Below the pieces are notes generated by a model, which ran no database searches, had not been told where the DNA came from, and was given only the letters and a program-made list of their open reading frames with translations. This document shows, piece after piece, positions 34,723-43,947 of a stretch of 64,000 nucleotides of DNA. The DNA lies in the NCBI GenBank assembly GCA_000702025.1, contig KL370851.1, forward strand, positions 345,890-409,889, written 5' to 3'. Source of the stretch: Blautia schinkii DSM 10518 (GTDB lineage: Bacteria; Bacillota; Clostridia; Lachnospirales; Lachnospiraceae). Position 1 is the first letter of the stretch. Each line of letters begins with the position of its first letter. The translations under genes and the position numbers were made by a program.

Positions 34723-35562
34723 ATGATACAAGATATCGCACCATATAAATTTAATAACCAGTATCACCCGTGTGTGCCGAAGGCGGAGAGTTTTGTGCTC
34801 ATGTATGAGAACCGGGAGGTTTGGGTGAAGGAAAAGGATGGGAAAGTGAGTTTTCCCACTTTCCGTGAGCTTGAGGAGACGGACCCCGGCATTTATGAAC
34901 GGGCGGTTTATCTTTTTTCTATTGATCAGGAAACGTTTTTTATTGTGAAAAATCTTGACGTAACGGCTTATGAGGGGTATTCCTTCCGACCGCTGAATTT
35001 CCTTCGTACAGCAGAGCCGCAGTATCTGGCGTTTGCCGGGGCTACGGGGCATCAGCTTTATACGTGGTACCAGAACCGCCATTACTGCGGACGCTGCGGT
35101 AAGCCTATGGTCCATGACGCGCGGGAGCGGATGATGTACTGCGCAGGCTGCGACAACAGAGAATACCCTAAAATCTGTCCGGCTGTGATTGTGGGAATCA
35201 TCAACGGGGATAAGCTTCTCCTCTCCAAATATGAGGGTAGGGAGTTTAAACGCTACGCACTCATTGCCGGATTTGCGGAAATCGGGGAAACGATTGAGGA
35301 TACGGTCCGCAGAGAGGTTATGGAGGAGGTTGGGCTTAAGGTGAAAAACATCCGTTTTTATAAAAGCCAGCCTTGGGCCTTTACGGATACGCTGCTGATG
35401 GGCTTTTATTGTGATCTGGACGGCGATGAGACGATTACGCTGGACCGAGAGGAGCTTGCCATGGCAGAATGGGTAAATAGGGAAGAGATTCCTGACGAAG
35501 GCGAAAACATCAGCCTTACAAAAGAAATGATGATGAATTTCAAAAAGGGAGGGTTATGCTGA
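34723..35562 (+). CDS. nudC: NAD+ diphosphatase / Nudix hydrolase
   Basis: 279 residues. Hydrolyses NADH (and NAD caps on RNA in the family) to NMN and AMP. A four-cysteine zinc ribbon (CGRCGKPM and YCAGC) precedes the Nudix box GFAEIGETIEDTVRREVMEE. The family-specific SQPWxF motif occurs as SQPWAFTDTLL, with Ala-Phe-Thr replacing the usual Pro-Phe-Pro. AAAAGGAG precedes the ATG. It overlaps the next gene through TGATG, so both are translated together. Confidence 0.93.
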   Translation: MIQDIAPYKFNNQYHPCVPKAESFVLMYENREVWVKEKDGKVSFPTFRELEETDPGIYERAVYLFSIDQETFFIVKNLDVTAYEGYSFRPLNFLRTAEPQYLAFAGATGHQLYTWYQNRHYCGRCGKPMVHDARERMMYCAGCDNREYPKICPAVIVGIINGDKLLLSKYEGREFKRYALIAGFAEIGETIEDTVRREVMEEVGLKVKNIRFYKSQPWAFTDTLLMGFYCDLDGDETITLDREELAMAEWVNREEIPDEGENISLTKEMMMNFKKGGLC

Positions 35563-36590
35563 TGAAGGAAATCAGAACAGTAGATGCTGTGGGGCATATT
35601 CTCTGTCATGATATCACACAGATCATCAAAGATGAAAAAAAGGGAGTTCTTTTTCAAAAGGGGCATGTAGTGCGGGAGGAGGATATTCCGGCGCTGCTTT
35701 CTGTGGGAAAAGAGCATTTATTCGTATGGGAAAAGCAGGAAGGAATCCTCCATGAGAATGAGGGCGCTGAGATTTTATATCGTATCTGTGCGGGAGATTG
35801 TATGCATGGAACACCGGTGAAGGAAGGAAAGATTGAGCTGGTAGCTGATATCGACGGTCTGCTGAAAATCCGCCGTGACGCGCTTGTGAAAATAAACAGC
35901 CTTGGAGAGATGATGATCGCCTCCCGCCACGGTGATTTTCCGGTAAAAAAAGGAGACAAGCTCGCGGGAACGCGGATCATTCCTCTTGTAATAGAGAAAG
36001 AAAAAATGGATAGGGCAGTTTCGAAGGCAGGGGAGAATCCCATTTTCACAATCCTGCCTTATCAGCATAAAAAGGTAGGCATTGTTACCACCGGAAGCGA
36101 AGTGCAGAAGGGCCTGATCAAGGATACCTTTACGCCTGTGCTCAAAGAAAAACTGGCTGAATATCCCACAGAGGTAATTGGGCAGACTACTCCGGGAGAC
36201 GTGAAAGAACAGATTACGGCCGATATCCTTTCGTTTATCGAAAACGGTGCGGATATGGTGATCTGCAGCGGCGGAATGAGTGTGGACCCGGATGACAGAA
36301 CTCCGGGCGCCATCAAGGATACCGGCGCGCAGATTGTCACCTACGGAGCCCCGGTTCTGCCAGGTGCAATGCTGCTCGTGGCATACTATGAGCATGACGG
36401 ACGTACTGTGCCCATCCTTGGACTTCCCGGATGTGTGATGTATGCCAAACGTACGATTTTTGATTTGATATTGCCGCGGATTATGGCGGATGATGAGATC
36501 AAGGCTGAACAAATAGCAGCCTTAGGGGAGGGCGGACTTTGCCTGAACTGTGATATTTGTACATTTCCGAATTGTGGGTTCGGGAAGTGA
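35562..36590 (+). CDS. MoeA-like molybdopterin-binding protein with C-terminal cysteines
   Basis: 342 residues. The start is the ATG overlapping the nudC stop, with GGGAGGG eight bases upstream. The central MoCF-binding domain has KVGIVTTGSEVQKGLI and ADMVICSGGMSVDPDDRTPGA. The enzyme family works with molybdenum cofactor; in Clostridia relatives of this type accompany selenium-dependent molybdenum hydroxylases. The tail LCLNCDICTFPNCGFGK holds three Cys that could bind metal. No other molybdenum genes lie in this window, so the exact role is open. Confidence 0.82.
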   Translation: MKEIRTVDAVGHILCHDITQIIKDEKKGVLFQKGHVVREEDIPALLSVGKEHLFVWEKQEGILHENEGAEILYRICAGDCMHGTPVKEGKIELVADIDGLLKIRRDALVKINSLGEMMIASRHGDFPVKKGDKLAGTRIIPLVIEKEKMDRAVSKAGENPIFTILPYQHKKVGIVTTGSEVQKGLIKDTFTPVLKEKLAEYPTEVIGQTTPGDVKEQITADILSFIENGADMVICSGGMSVDPDDRTPGAIKDTGAQIVTYGAPVLPGAMLLVAYYEHDGRTVPILGLPGCVMYAKRTIFDLILPRIMADDEIKAEQIAALGEGGLCLNCDICTFPNCGFGK

Positions 36591-36646
36591 AACGGGCATC
36601 CAAGCATGTCCGCATAGCTCGTTAGACGCGGAAGTAAAGGAGATTC

Positions 36647-37453
36647 ATGAAAACATTCAGAACCAAGAACTATGAAATCCGTTCACCTAAAATCAGAGAC
36701 ACCATCGGCGCACGTTTTGCCGTGATGACGGATCTGCATGGGCTGGAGTTCGGTGAAGGGAACCGGGAGCTGATAAGCGCTGTGTACAAACATAAGCCGG
36801 ACGCTGTGCTTGTGCTGGGAGACATGATCGTCCGTGAGCAGCACGAGAGTCTGCTGCGTGCGGGCAATATGCTTTCAGAGCTTGCATCCAGATATCCGGT
36901 ATATTACGCTCTGGGAAACCATGAATACAAAAATTTTACCACAGAAAAACACCGCAGCCAATATATGGAATATGAGGAAAACCTGGAAAAGGCAGGCGTG
37001 CGCTTTCTGCATAACCAGCAGGCATGCCTGGAGATTGCAGGTACGAAATTCACCTTTCATGGACTGGAGCTGCCGCTTATCTATTACCACAAGCCGAATT
37101 CCCCGAAGCTTTCTCTGAAGGTAATGGAGGCACTGATCGGCACGCCGTCATCTGAGGGAGTGCATGTACTTTTGGCTCATAACCCCAAGTACGGAAACAC
37201 ATATTTTTCCTGGGGAGCAGATTTGATTCTTTCCGGGCATTATCACGGCGGAGTTGTGCGGTTGGGTGAACACAGAGGGCTTACCTCGCCGCAGTATATT
37301 CTTTTTCCGCCTTATTGCTGCGGAGATTTCCGAAAGGGAGACAGACAGATGATCGTAAGCGCGGGGCTTGGGGAGCACACCATACCTGTGCGTATCAATA
37401 ATCCCCGGGAATTGCTGATGGTCACCATGAAACCTCTTGAAAATCAGGAGTAA
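36647..37453 (+). CDS. Metallophosphoesterase
   Basis: 268 residues. The calcineurin-like metal motif is spread over MTDLHG, VLGDMIV, LGNHEY, LLAHNP and LSGHYHGG, covering the Asp, Asn and His ligands for two metals. No signal peptide is evident. It resembles the predicted YkuE-type phosphohydrolases, but the substrate is unknown. AAAGGAGATTC precedes the ATG. It lies 56 bp after the MoeA-like gene and before scpA, probably within the same transcript. Confidence 0.88.
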   Translation: MKTFRTKNYEIRSPKIRDTIGARFAVMTDLHGLEFGEGNRELISAVYKHKPDAVLVLGDMIVREQHESLLRAGNMLSELASRYPVYYALGNHEYKNFTTEKHRSQYMEYEENLEKAGVRFLHNQQACLEIAGTKFTFHGLELPLIYYHKPNSPKLSLKVMEALIGTPSSEGVHVLLAHNPKYGNTYFSWGADLILSGHYHGGVVRLGEHRGLTSPQYILFPPYCCGDFRKGDRQMIVSAGLGEHTIPVRINNPRELLMVTMKPLENQE

Positions 37454-37551
37454 TCCAGTTAAAATAAAAATTATTTGGCGGTTGTTTTCCAAGATACCAG
37501 ACAGGAATGTATCAGCACAGGAAGCGGCAGCCTACAGAAAGAGGACGGTTT

Positions 37552-38340
37552 ATGGCTATACCGGTTAAGCTTAATGTATTTGAGGGACCTTTGGACCTGC
37601 TCCTTCACCTGATTGATAAAAATAAAATCGATATCTATGATATCCCTATTGTGGAGATTACGGATCAGTACATGGAGTATATTCATTCCATGGAAGAGGA
37701 AGATTTGGGAATCATGAGTGAATTTCTGGTGATGGCGGCCACGCTTTTGGACATCAAATGTAAAATGCTCCTGCCCAAGGAGATTAACGAGGAAGGCGAG
37801 GAGGAGGACCCGCGCGCAGAGCTGGTGGAAAAGCTTCTTGAGTACAAAATGTACAAATTCATGTCCTACGAGCTGAAGGAGCGTATGGATGACGCCGGAA
37901 CCGTGTTTTATAAAAAGCCTACAGTTCCGCCCGAGGTATTATGCCACAGAGAACCTGTGGACCCCCGGGAGCTTCTGGCCGGACTGACTCTGGAGAAGCT
38001 CAACGCAATTTATAAATCCATCATCCGCAGGCAGGAGGATAAGATCGACCCCATCCGAAGCAAATTCGGCAAAATTGAGAAGGAGGAGGTCAGTCTTTCC
38101 GACAAAATGCTGGAGATGAAGGAGTTTGCCAGAACGCACCGCCGTTTCAGCTTCCGAAGCATGTTGGAAAAGCAGTGCTCTAAGGTACAGGTGATTGTCA
38201 CCTTTTTGTCCATTCTCGAGTTGATGAAGATGGGACATATTCAGGTGGAGCAGGAGTCATTGTTTGACGATATTCAGGTGGAGGTTGTGACAGACCCGGA
38301 TACCTGGAAGAATTTAACAGAAAATGCAGACGACGAATGA
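37552..38340 (+). CDS. scpA: Segregation and condensation protein A
   Basis: 262 residues, kleisin subunit of the Smc-ScpAB condensin. Begins MAIPVKLNVFEGPLDLLLHL, the family signature, and has YMEYIHSMEEEDLGIMSEFL and the C-terminal winged-helix region ending near residue 245. The ATG after GAGGACGGTTT is chosen; an ATG at 37507 lacks family similarity. scpB follows 18 bp later, as in most Firmicutes. Confidence 0.95.
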   Translation: MAIPVKLNVFEGPLDLLLHLIDKNKIDIYDIPIVEITDQYMEYIHSMEEEDLGIMSEFLVMAATLLDIKCKMLLPKEINEEGEEEDPRAELVEKLLEYKMYKFMSYELKERMDDAGTVFYKKPTVPPEVLCHREPVDPRELLAGLTLEKLNAIYKSIIRRQEDKIDPIRSKFGKIEKEEVSLSDKMLEMKEFARTHRRFSFRSMLEKQCSKVQVIVTFLSILELMKMGHIQVEQESLFDDIQVEVVTDPDTWKNLTENADDE

Positions 38341-38358
38341 CAGGAATGAGGATTTTCA

Positions 38359-38928
38359 GTGGAAATTAAGAAGATTGAGGCAGCAATAGAGGCGATACTT
38401 TTTACTATGGGGGAATCTGTGGAGCTTTCTCAGATTGCCAAAGCCATCGAACAGGATAACCAGACAACAGAGAAGATAATTCATAATCTCATGGACCGTT
38501 ACCAGCAGGAGGAACGGGGAATCCAGATCATTGAGCTGGAAAATTCCTTTCAGATGTGTACAAAAAAAGAATATTATGAGTATCTGGTGCGGATAGCCAT
38601 GCAGCCCAAGAAGCCGGTGCTTACCGACGTAATGCTGGAAACCCTGTCCATCATTGCCTATAAGCAGCCCGTGACAAAGGCTGAAATCGAGAAAATCCGC
38701 GGAGTGAAGTGTGACCACGCGGTGAATAAGCTTGTGGAATATAATCTGGTGAGAGAGCTTGGCAGGCTGGATGCACCCGGACGTCCTATCCTTTTCGGGA
38801 CAACAGAAGAATTTCTCCGCTCCTTCGGGGTCCAGGCCATCGAGGAGCTGCCTATGCTGGACCCGGTACAGATTGAGGATTTCAAAGCGGAAGCGGAAGA
38901 AGAAATCCAGCTTAAGCTGGACATATAG
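38359..38928 (+). CDS. scpB: Segregation and condensation protein B
   Basis: 189 residues starting at GTG after ATGAGGA. Two winged-helix domains bind ScpA. Characteristic text: AAIEAILFTMGESVELSQIA, LETLSIIAYKQPVTKAEIEK and IRGVKCDHAV. With ScpA and Smc it compacts and separates chromosomes. The tail is acidic (IEDFKAEAEEEIQLK). Confidence 0.95.
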   Translation: MEIKKIEAAIEAILFTMGESVELSQIAKAIEQDNQTTEKIIHNLMDRYQQEERGIQIIELENSFQMCTKKEYYEYLVRIAMQPKKPVLTDVMLETLSIIAYKQPVTKAEIEKIRGVKCDHAVNKLVEYNLVRELGRLDAPGRPILFGTTEEFLRSFGVQAIEELPMLDPVQIEDFKAEAEEEIQLKLDI

Positions 38929-38942
38929 AAGGAGATGGTATT

Positions 38943-39740
38943 ATGCCTACCACATATACACATGATTTATTCGGAAAAAAGGTGTATGCAAAGCTCCCCG
39001 GTGAGATGAAAAAAGTCATCCGGGAAAATGGAGAGCTATACCGTATCGGGCTTCATGGGCCGGATATTTTGTTTTATTTCATGATGTCCAAGAACCCGGT
39101 GAGCCGGTTCGGAGTGACTATGCATCACGAAAAAGCGAGAGCTTTCTTTGAGCAGGGGATGGAGCGTGTGCGGGAGAGCGCAGATGAGGCGCTTCTTTCC
39201 TATTTGCTGGGCTTTGGCTGCCATTATCTGCTGGATTCCACCTGCCATCCATATGTGAACCGCATAGCGGAAGAGGGTGTAGTATCACACACTTTGCTGG
39301 AAAAGGAGTTTGACCGCACCTTGATGCTGGAGCAGGGGAAAAATCCACTGCATTTTTATCCGTCAGATTGTATTGTGCCGCGGATGTCCAGTGCCAAAGT
39401 CATCCATAAGGTACTGCCCTTAATCCGCACAATCAACATCTACATTTCTCTAAAAATGATGAAGTTCATGACAAACGCTATGGTATATGACGACGGCGGG
39501 AGACGGAGAAAATGGCTTGCACGCCTTTTCGCCCTGGCGGGAAAGAAGAACGCCAAGACTTTGCTTGACCATTTTATGACAGAAACGCCTGCGCCCGAAT
39601 GCGCCAAGCCCGTAGAGGAATTGAAAAAGCTCTACGAGGAAGCCTTAGAAAAGGCCCCTGCAGAGCTTGAGAGTCTGTATGCACTTTCTGTGGAGCCGGG
39701 ACATCTGTCAGAGCGCTGGAATCAGACATATAGCGGCTGA
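38943..39740 (+). CDS. Zinc-dependent phospholipase C-like protein
   Basis: 265 residues, no signal peptide. The N-terminal MPTTYTHDLFGKKV and the spaced His and Asp residues (LHGPDILF, GVTMHHEKA, GFGCHYLLDSTCHPYV) match the intracellular zinc-dependent phospholipase C family common in Clostridia. The C-terminal half is helical and basic. The true substrate is not known. AAGGAGATGGTATT precedes the ATG, and it follows scpB closely. Confidence 0.85.
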   Translation: MPTTYTHDLFGKKVYAKLPGEMKKVIRENGELYRIGLHGPDILFYFMMSKNPVSRFGVTMHHEKARAFFEQGMERVRESADEALLSYLLGFGCHYLLDSTCHPYVNRIAEEGVVSHTLLEKEFDRTLMLEQGKNPLHFYPSDCIVPRMSSAKVIHKVLPLIRTINIYISLKMMKFMTNAMVYDDGGRRRKWLARLFALAGKKNAKTLLDHFMTETPAPECAKPVEELKKLYEEALEKAPAELESLYALSVEPGHLSERWNQTYSG

Positions 39741-39743
39741 AGA

Positions 39744-40121
39744 TTATTCCAGAACATGGTCCATGCCCTGTCGGAGGATGGTATACACATGGTCGTCCGA
39801 CAAGGAATAAAAAACAGTCTTGCCGTCGCGGCGGAATTTCACCAGGCGGCTCTGCTTGAGTACGCGGAGCTGGTGTGAAATTGCGCTCTGAGTCATATCC
39901 AGTACGTCCGCAATATCACACACACAAAGCTCCTGGCCGGAGAGTGCGTAGAGGATACGGATTCTGGTGGGGTCTCCGAACACCTTAAACAGGTCGGCCA
40001 AATCCTGGAGAAGCTGGGGACTCTCGATTACATGCCGTTCGATATGCTCATGTATATGCTTTTCACTGCACAGCGGAGGCGCTGTGCTTTCTTTTTCTTT
40101 ATCATTTAATCTGTCATTCAT
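39744..40121 (-). CDS. ArsR/SmtB-family metal-sensing repressor
   Basis: 125 residues. The winged helix contains ELCVCDIADVLDMTQSAISH. Two metal sites are visible: the alpha-3 Cys66-x-Cys68 (CVC) and a complete alpha-5 site Asp109-x-His111-x10-His122-x2-Glu125, as in SmtB/CzrA zinc sensors. The His-rich N-terminal segment (KHIHEHIERH) could add ligands. AAGAGG lies eight bases before the ATG. No metal transporter is adjacent, so its target is not visible here. Confidence 0.9.
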   Translation of the reverse strand: MNDRLNDKEKESTAPPLCSEKHIHEHIERHVIESPQLLQDLADLFKVFGDPTRIRILYALSGQELCVCDIADVLDMTQSAISHQLRVLKQSRLVKFRRDGKTVFYSLSDDHVYTILRQGMDHVLE

Positions 40122-40316
40122 TTTTTTCACCTCTTGCAGTTATCATACACGAAATAGTGAAAATCCGCAAGAACAATCATAATCCGGACAAGGCCGCATA
40201 AGATATACTTAGATACCTGCCCGCCCTATGCATTGCTCTGCATTTTGCGCTAGCCTGCGTTTACGGCAGATTGTGAAGCGGACAGTCGTTCTTAGAAACA
40301 GTTTGTGAGGTGGAGT
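40122..40316. other. Divergent promoter region between the ArsR gene and the second carboxypeptidase
   Basis: No gene. The stretch 40205-40290 has short GC-rich inverted segments but no clear operator or promoter. Confidence 0.3.
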
Positions 40317-41828
40317 ATGAAAATCAGACAGATTGCTGCAGTCAGCGTACTCACGGCTGCTATGGTTGTTTCACAGGTATCCTCAGCCGCCGGCGGGGAT
40401 ATGTCCCAAGTAGTACAAATGGTTCCTGATCTCGTCGAAATGGTAAAAAGCACTCAGGCAGGAGCAGAAATACAGACAGGAACAAACTTACAGACAGGAG
40501 CAGGCTTACAGGCAGGAGCAGGCTTACAGGCAGGAGCAGACTTAGAGACAGGAATAAATGTACAGACAGAAACAAACGTACAGGCAGGAGCAAACGTACA
40601 GACAGGGAAAGACACACAGATAGAAGGAGACATGCAGACGGGAGCAGATACACAGACGACTGCAGAAACAGAGACAGACACACTTATTCAGACATTGGCA
40701 GATGGAGTTTCCGAGGACAGTCCCGGAAATCTCTATGCACTATCTGCAGTGCTCATGGATGCGGATTCCGGCCGCGTACTTTACGAAAAAGACGGTGAAG
40801 TGCCCAGAGCCAATGCCAGTACGACCAAGGTAATGACCTGTATTCTGGCTCTTGAGAACGCTCCGGGAGACGACTATGTGACAGTATCGGCAAATGCCGC
40901 CGCCCAGCCCGATGTCCAGCTCAACATCCGGGAAGGAGAGCAGTATTACCTGGAGGACCTCCTCTATTCCCTGATGCTCAAAAGCCACAACGATTCTGCC
41001 GTAGCCATTGCGGAGCACATCGGCGGCTCAGTCGCAGGCTTCGCAAAAATGATGAATGACAAAGCAAAAGAGATTGGCTGCACAGACACACATTTTGTCA
41101 CCCCCAACGGCCTGGACGCCAAAGACAGCGGCGGGGAGCACCATACCACAGCCCGCGATCTGGCCCTTATCATGCGCTACGCCATTCGTAACAAAACATT
41201 TCTCCACATCACAGAAACCAAGGACTACACCTTTTCTGATATCAGTAAAAAACGGCAATTCAGCATACATAACGCCAACGCCCTCTTAGACATGAGGGAC
41301 GGCGTACTCTCAGGAAAAACCGGATTTACCGGAAACGCAGGCTACTGCTACGTATGCGCCTGCGAAGAGAACGGAAAAACCTTCATCGTAGCCCTCTTAG
41401 GCTGCGGCTGGCCCAACCACAAAACATACAAATGGAGTGACACAAAAGCCCTTCTAAGCTATGGAAATACCAATTACAGCTACCGCACCTACTGGAGCGA
41501 GCCCACTCTTAAAAACATAAAAGTCGAAGGCGGCGTCTCTGACACCCTGGGCGTCGGCGTCCCCATATACCTCACCGGCACATACAACATTCCCCCCGAA
41601 GAAAAAACAAAAAAACTCCTCCTAAAAGCCGACGAAAAGCCCGAATGCCGTGTCACCCTTCCCAATACCCTGGAAGCCCCTGTCCGCAAGGGGCAGCAGA
41701 TTGGTAAAATCACCTACTATCTCGATGAACAGAAATTGGGAGAATACCCGATTTTGGCGGAGAAGAGCGTTGAGAAGCTGAATTTTACTTGGTGTGTCAA
41801 TAAAGTGTTTCATGATTTTTTTCACTGA
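40317..41828 (+). CDS. D-alanyl-D-alanine carboxypeptidase with N-terminal repeat region
   Basis: 503 residues from the ATG after GAGGTGGAGT. A signal peptide is followed by a low-complexity linker (about residues 47-120) of six-residue repeats such as QTGAGL and QAGANV. The S11 peptidase domain then has ANASTTKVMT (Ser-x-x-Lys), SHND and SGKTGFT. A C-terminal beta domain follows. It would act on peptidoglycan D-Ala-D-Ala, with the linker probably reaching through the wall. The linker is of variable type and may differ between strains. Paralogue of the gene at 30699. Confidence 0.92.
   Translation: MKIRQIAAVSVLTAAMVVSQVSSAAGGDMSQVVQMVPDLVEMVKSTQAGAEIQTGTNLQTGAGLQAGAGLQAGADLETGINVQTETNVQAGANVQTGKDTQIEGDMQTGADTQTTAETETDTLIQTLADGVSEDSPGNLYALSAVLMDADSGRVLYEKDGEVPRANASTTKVMTCILALENAPGDDYVTVSANAAAQPDVQLNIREGEQYYLEDLLYSLMLKSHNDSAVAIAEHIGGSVAGFAKMMNDKAKEIGCTDTHFVTPNGLDAKDSGGEHHTTARDLALIMRYAIRNKTFLHITETKDYTFSDISKKRQFSIHNANALLDMRDGVLSGKTGFTGNAGYCYVCACEENGKTFIVALLGCGWPNHKTYKWSDTKALLSYGNTNYSYRTYWSEPTLKNIKVEGGVSDTLGVGVPIYLTGTYNIPPEEKTKKLLLKADEKPECRVTLPNTLEAPVRKGQQIGKITYYLDEQKLGEYPILAEKSVEKLNFTWCVNKVFHDFFH
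40455..40680 (+). repeat. In-frame 18-bp tandem repeat in the carboxypeptidase gene
   Basis: About twelve units of the form CAG(A/G)CAGGAGCAGRCTTA encode Q(T/A)GAxL/V hexapeptides. Units drift toward the 3' end. Length changes by multiples of 18 keep the frame. Confidence 0.88.
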
Positions 41829-41846
41829 AATCAAACCGCAAAGGAA

Positions 41847-41901
41847 AACGCAAAGGGTCCGTTGCGCCGGACCCTCTGCACACCCTTCGCGCTTTTTAAA
41901 A
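41847..41901 (+). repeat. Short hairpin repeat, copy A
   Basis: AGGGTCCG (41854-41861) and CGGACCCT (41868-41875), followed by CTGCACACCCTTCGCGCTTT. The same unit occurs at 54391 and, reversed, at 44987. It sits between converging genes and may terminate transcription; a T run ends it. Confidence 0.8.
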
Positions 41902-41973
41902 GGAGTTCGGCGTTTTGTAGGGCGGGAAGTTGTTGACTTGGATTTTCTGGCCGGGGGAGCGGCAGGCGTAAGG

Positions 41974-42609
41974 TTAAAAAGATTTGCCACGCGTTCTTTT
42001 GAGTATGAGAATATTGATGGTGGTGCAAATGGTGATATAGATTAGCCAGCAGAGGCCGAAGGTGATGAATGAATTTCCTAGCAGGGGGATTGGTGCGAGG
42101 AGTCCCCGGAAACCTCCGAACAACCCGTCAAAAATGTTGAAGCAGCAGGATAGGGGGATGAGTGGCAGGATCCATATGTTGGGTAAGATGAAAAATAGTT
42201 TGGCTTTAGTTTTATCTTTTGTGTCAATTAGCTGACCGGTCAGGAATATGCCTGTACCTATCAGCATGATAATAAGTCCTAAGCCAATGGCATAAGTCAT
42301 TTGCCGTTCAAGCCATACGATTATGGATGCAACCAAACCGATACCATTCAGAATCGTGCCAACGATAGAGAAAACTGCCGCACTCCATTTCTTTTCAAGT
42401 TTGCGTTTGGGTTCAATTCCTTTTAAAAGAAAGTCAGTTGTCGTATCAAAATAATCACTCAATAAAATGATTCTTTCAACATCAGGAACACTTTGTTCGC
42501 TTTCCCATTTAGAAACTGCCTGTCTGGAAACACCAATTTTATCCGCAAGCTCTTCCTGTGATATCCCCTTCGACTTCCTCAAATGCTGTATCCTGTCCCC
42601 TATATTCAT
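41974..42609 (-). CDS. XRE-type regulator fused to a membrane domain
   Basis: 211 residues. The helix-turn-helix (residues 1-60) has LRKSKGISQEELADKIG and VSRQAVSKWESEQSVPD. The rest contains about four membrane segments (starting at AAVFSIVGTILNGIGLV and FILPNIWILPLI). Such membrane-tethered XRE proteins are found in Clostridia near small transport or peptide genes. AGGAGGATTTAAGC precedes the ATG. Base composition is A/T-richer than the flanks, suggesting acquisition together with the next three genes. Confidence 0.82.
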   Translation of the reverse strand: MNIGDRIQHLRKSKGISQEELADKIGVSRQAVSKWESEQSVPDVERIILLSDYFDTTTDFLLKGIEPKRKLEKKWSAAVFSIVGTILNGIGLVASIIVWLERQMTYAIGLGLIIMLIGTGIFLTGQLIDTKDKTKAKLFFILPNIWILPLIPLSCCFNIFDGLFGGFRGLLAPIPLLGNSFITFGLCWLIYITICTTINILILKRTRGKSF

Positions 42610-42726
42610 GCTTAAATCCTCCTATATTATTTGATGACAAAATGATAGCAAAAACAAACATTACAGGCCACCATTCTCACCTCGCAATCCTGCAACTGAT
42701 GGTTGCAAATCCGCTATGTCAGAATA

Positions 42727-43947
42727 TTATCTTTCAGCAACTAAATTTGATGTACATATTTTCATATGATTATTAACCGTTAGTACACCCCAAGTTTTTT
42801 TGTTGGCTGGTGAAGCAGGTGGGATAAAAATAGCTTCTGCAATTACACTACTTTGAATTTTGCCTAAATTGGTAATGCTATAACCGTTTTGTGAACCATA
42901 TCCAAACATATTTCTTCCCACAAATGTCCCTGTGTTACTTCCAAAATCTCCTAATGTAGATATTGCAACAGCGTCAATCAGCTCTGGCAGCATATGTATA
43001 TAACAGGCAAGCACAAGCATTTCTTTCTGTGGGTGTTGACGTATGTTTATGACTTGTGACGATACGCGTTTGGCAAGGGTAATAACATGTTCCTCGTTCT
43101 TTTTCACGGAAACGCTAAAAGCAGTAGAATAATTTCCCATTGCCCCTTTTCTATAGCATTTTGTCTGATTACGAATATCGGCTGCAATAACCACCTTATT
43201 TGTATGCTCTTCCAACATCATCTTTGCAATCAGCCAGTCGTTTACAGAAACACCTTGTTGTTTGCATAAAGTCAGTATTTCTTCTAACCTCTCATTACAA
43301 ACGGTGAAAATCTCCCGTTTCATTTCGTGTTTTTGAATATAGTCTCTTTCAAATGCGCTATATTCCTCATACATAACTTGCCGCCCTTCTTTTTTCCACC
43401 TTCTGTTTGCGTCACCTATGATCAATTTACTGATAAGAGGTAAATCGCTGTTTGAGGGAAGATCGTTTAAACATTGAATTAGGCGTTCCGGGGCAAATTG
43501 CGGTATTACTCCGTTAGCATAATGCTCTGCAAATTCCTCTGCCAGTTGTAAAAGCCCTCTGCCGTCACACAAAAGATGGTGGGCAATAAAAAGAATTTGA
43601 AATTCATTATCCTTTGGATAGACCACTACTTTTAGCAGACTTTCTTTCTTGACATTCCACCCGCGGACAGATATTTCTTCATAATCCTGTTGCCACAAAG
43701 CGACTTCATCTTTTACGATTACAGGAATATTCAGATAATCTTGTCTCTGATAATAAAATCTGCCAGTGTCCGTTTCCTCTGCAATTAAACTTTGCAGAAA
43801 CGGGTGCACTTTTTGAAGAGTGTCTATGCTTTGTCTTAGCTGTCCTTCATCATAATTGCTTTCTATTTTTGCCATAATTCCAAAGTGCATATTAGGACAC
43901 ATAAAATGTGCACGTTCTGTATACAAATAATTTTTAACTGATTCCAT
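42727..43947 (-). CDS. Condensation-domain-like CoA-dependent acyltransferase
   Basis: 406 residues, starting at the ATG with GGAG seven bases upstream. It has the catalytic His123-His124-x3-Asp128-Gly129 (AHHLLCDGRG) of the condensation/chloramphenicol-acetyltransferase superfamily. A second half with GAMGNYSTAFSV-type sequence follows. Such stand-alone proteins acylate alcohols, peptides or lipids; alcohol acetyltransferases and PapA-like enzymes are relatives. No peptide-synthetase genes are near. It overlaps the small membrane protein gene by 14 bp and is the third gene of a TetR-headed operon. Substrate unknown. Confidence 0.8.
   Translation of the reverse strand: MESVKNYLYTERAHFMCPNMHFGIMAKIESNYDEGQLRQSIDTLQKVHPFLQSLIAEETDTGRFYYQRQDYLNIPVIVKDEVALWQQDYEEISVRGWNVKKESLLKVVVYPKDNEFQILFIAHHLLCDGRGLLQLAEEFAEHYANGVIPQFAPERLIQCLNDLPSNSDLPLISKLIIGDANRRWKKEGRQVMYEEYSAFERDYIQKHEMKREIFTVCNERLEEILTLCKQQGVSVNDWLIAKMMLEEHTNKVVIAADIRNQTKCYRKGAMGNYSTAFSVSVKKNEEHVITLAKRVSSQVINIRQHPQKEMLVLACYIHMLPELIDAVAISTLGDFGSNTGTFVGRNMFGYGSQNGYSITNLGKIQSSVIAEAIFIPPASPANKKTWGVLTVNNHMKICTSNLVAER

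Noticed and set aside
40455..40680. Possible CRISPR array
   Set aside because: The 18-bp units are contiguous without spacers and keep an open reading frame inside a carboxypeptidase gene.
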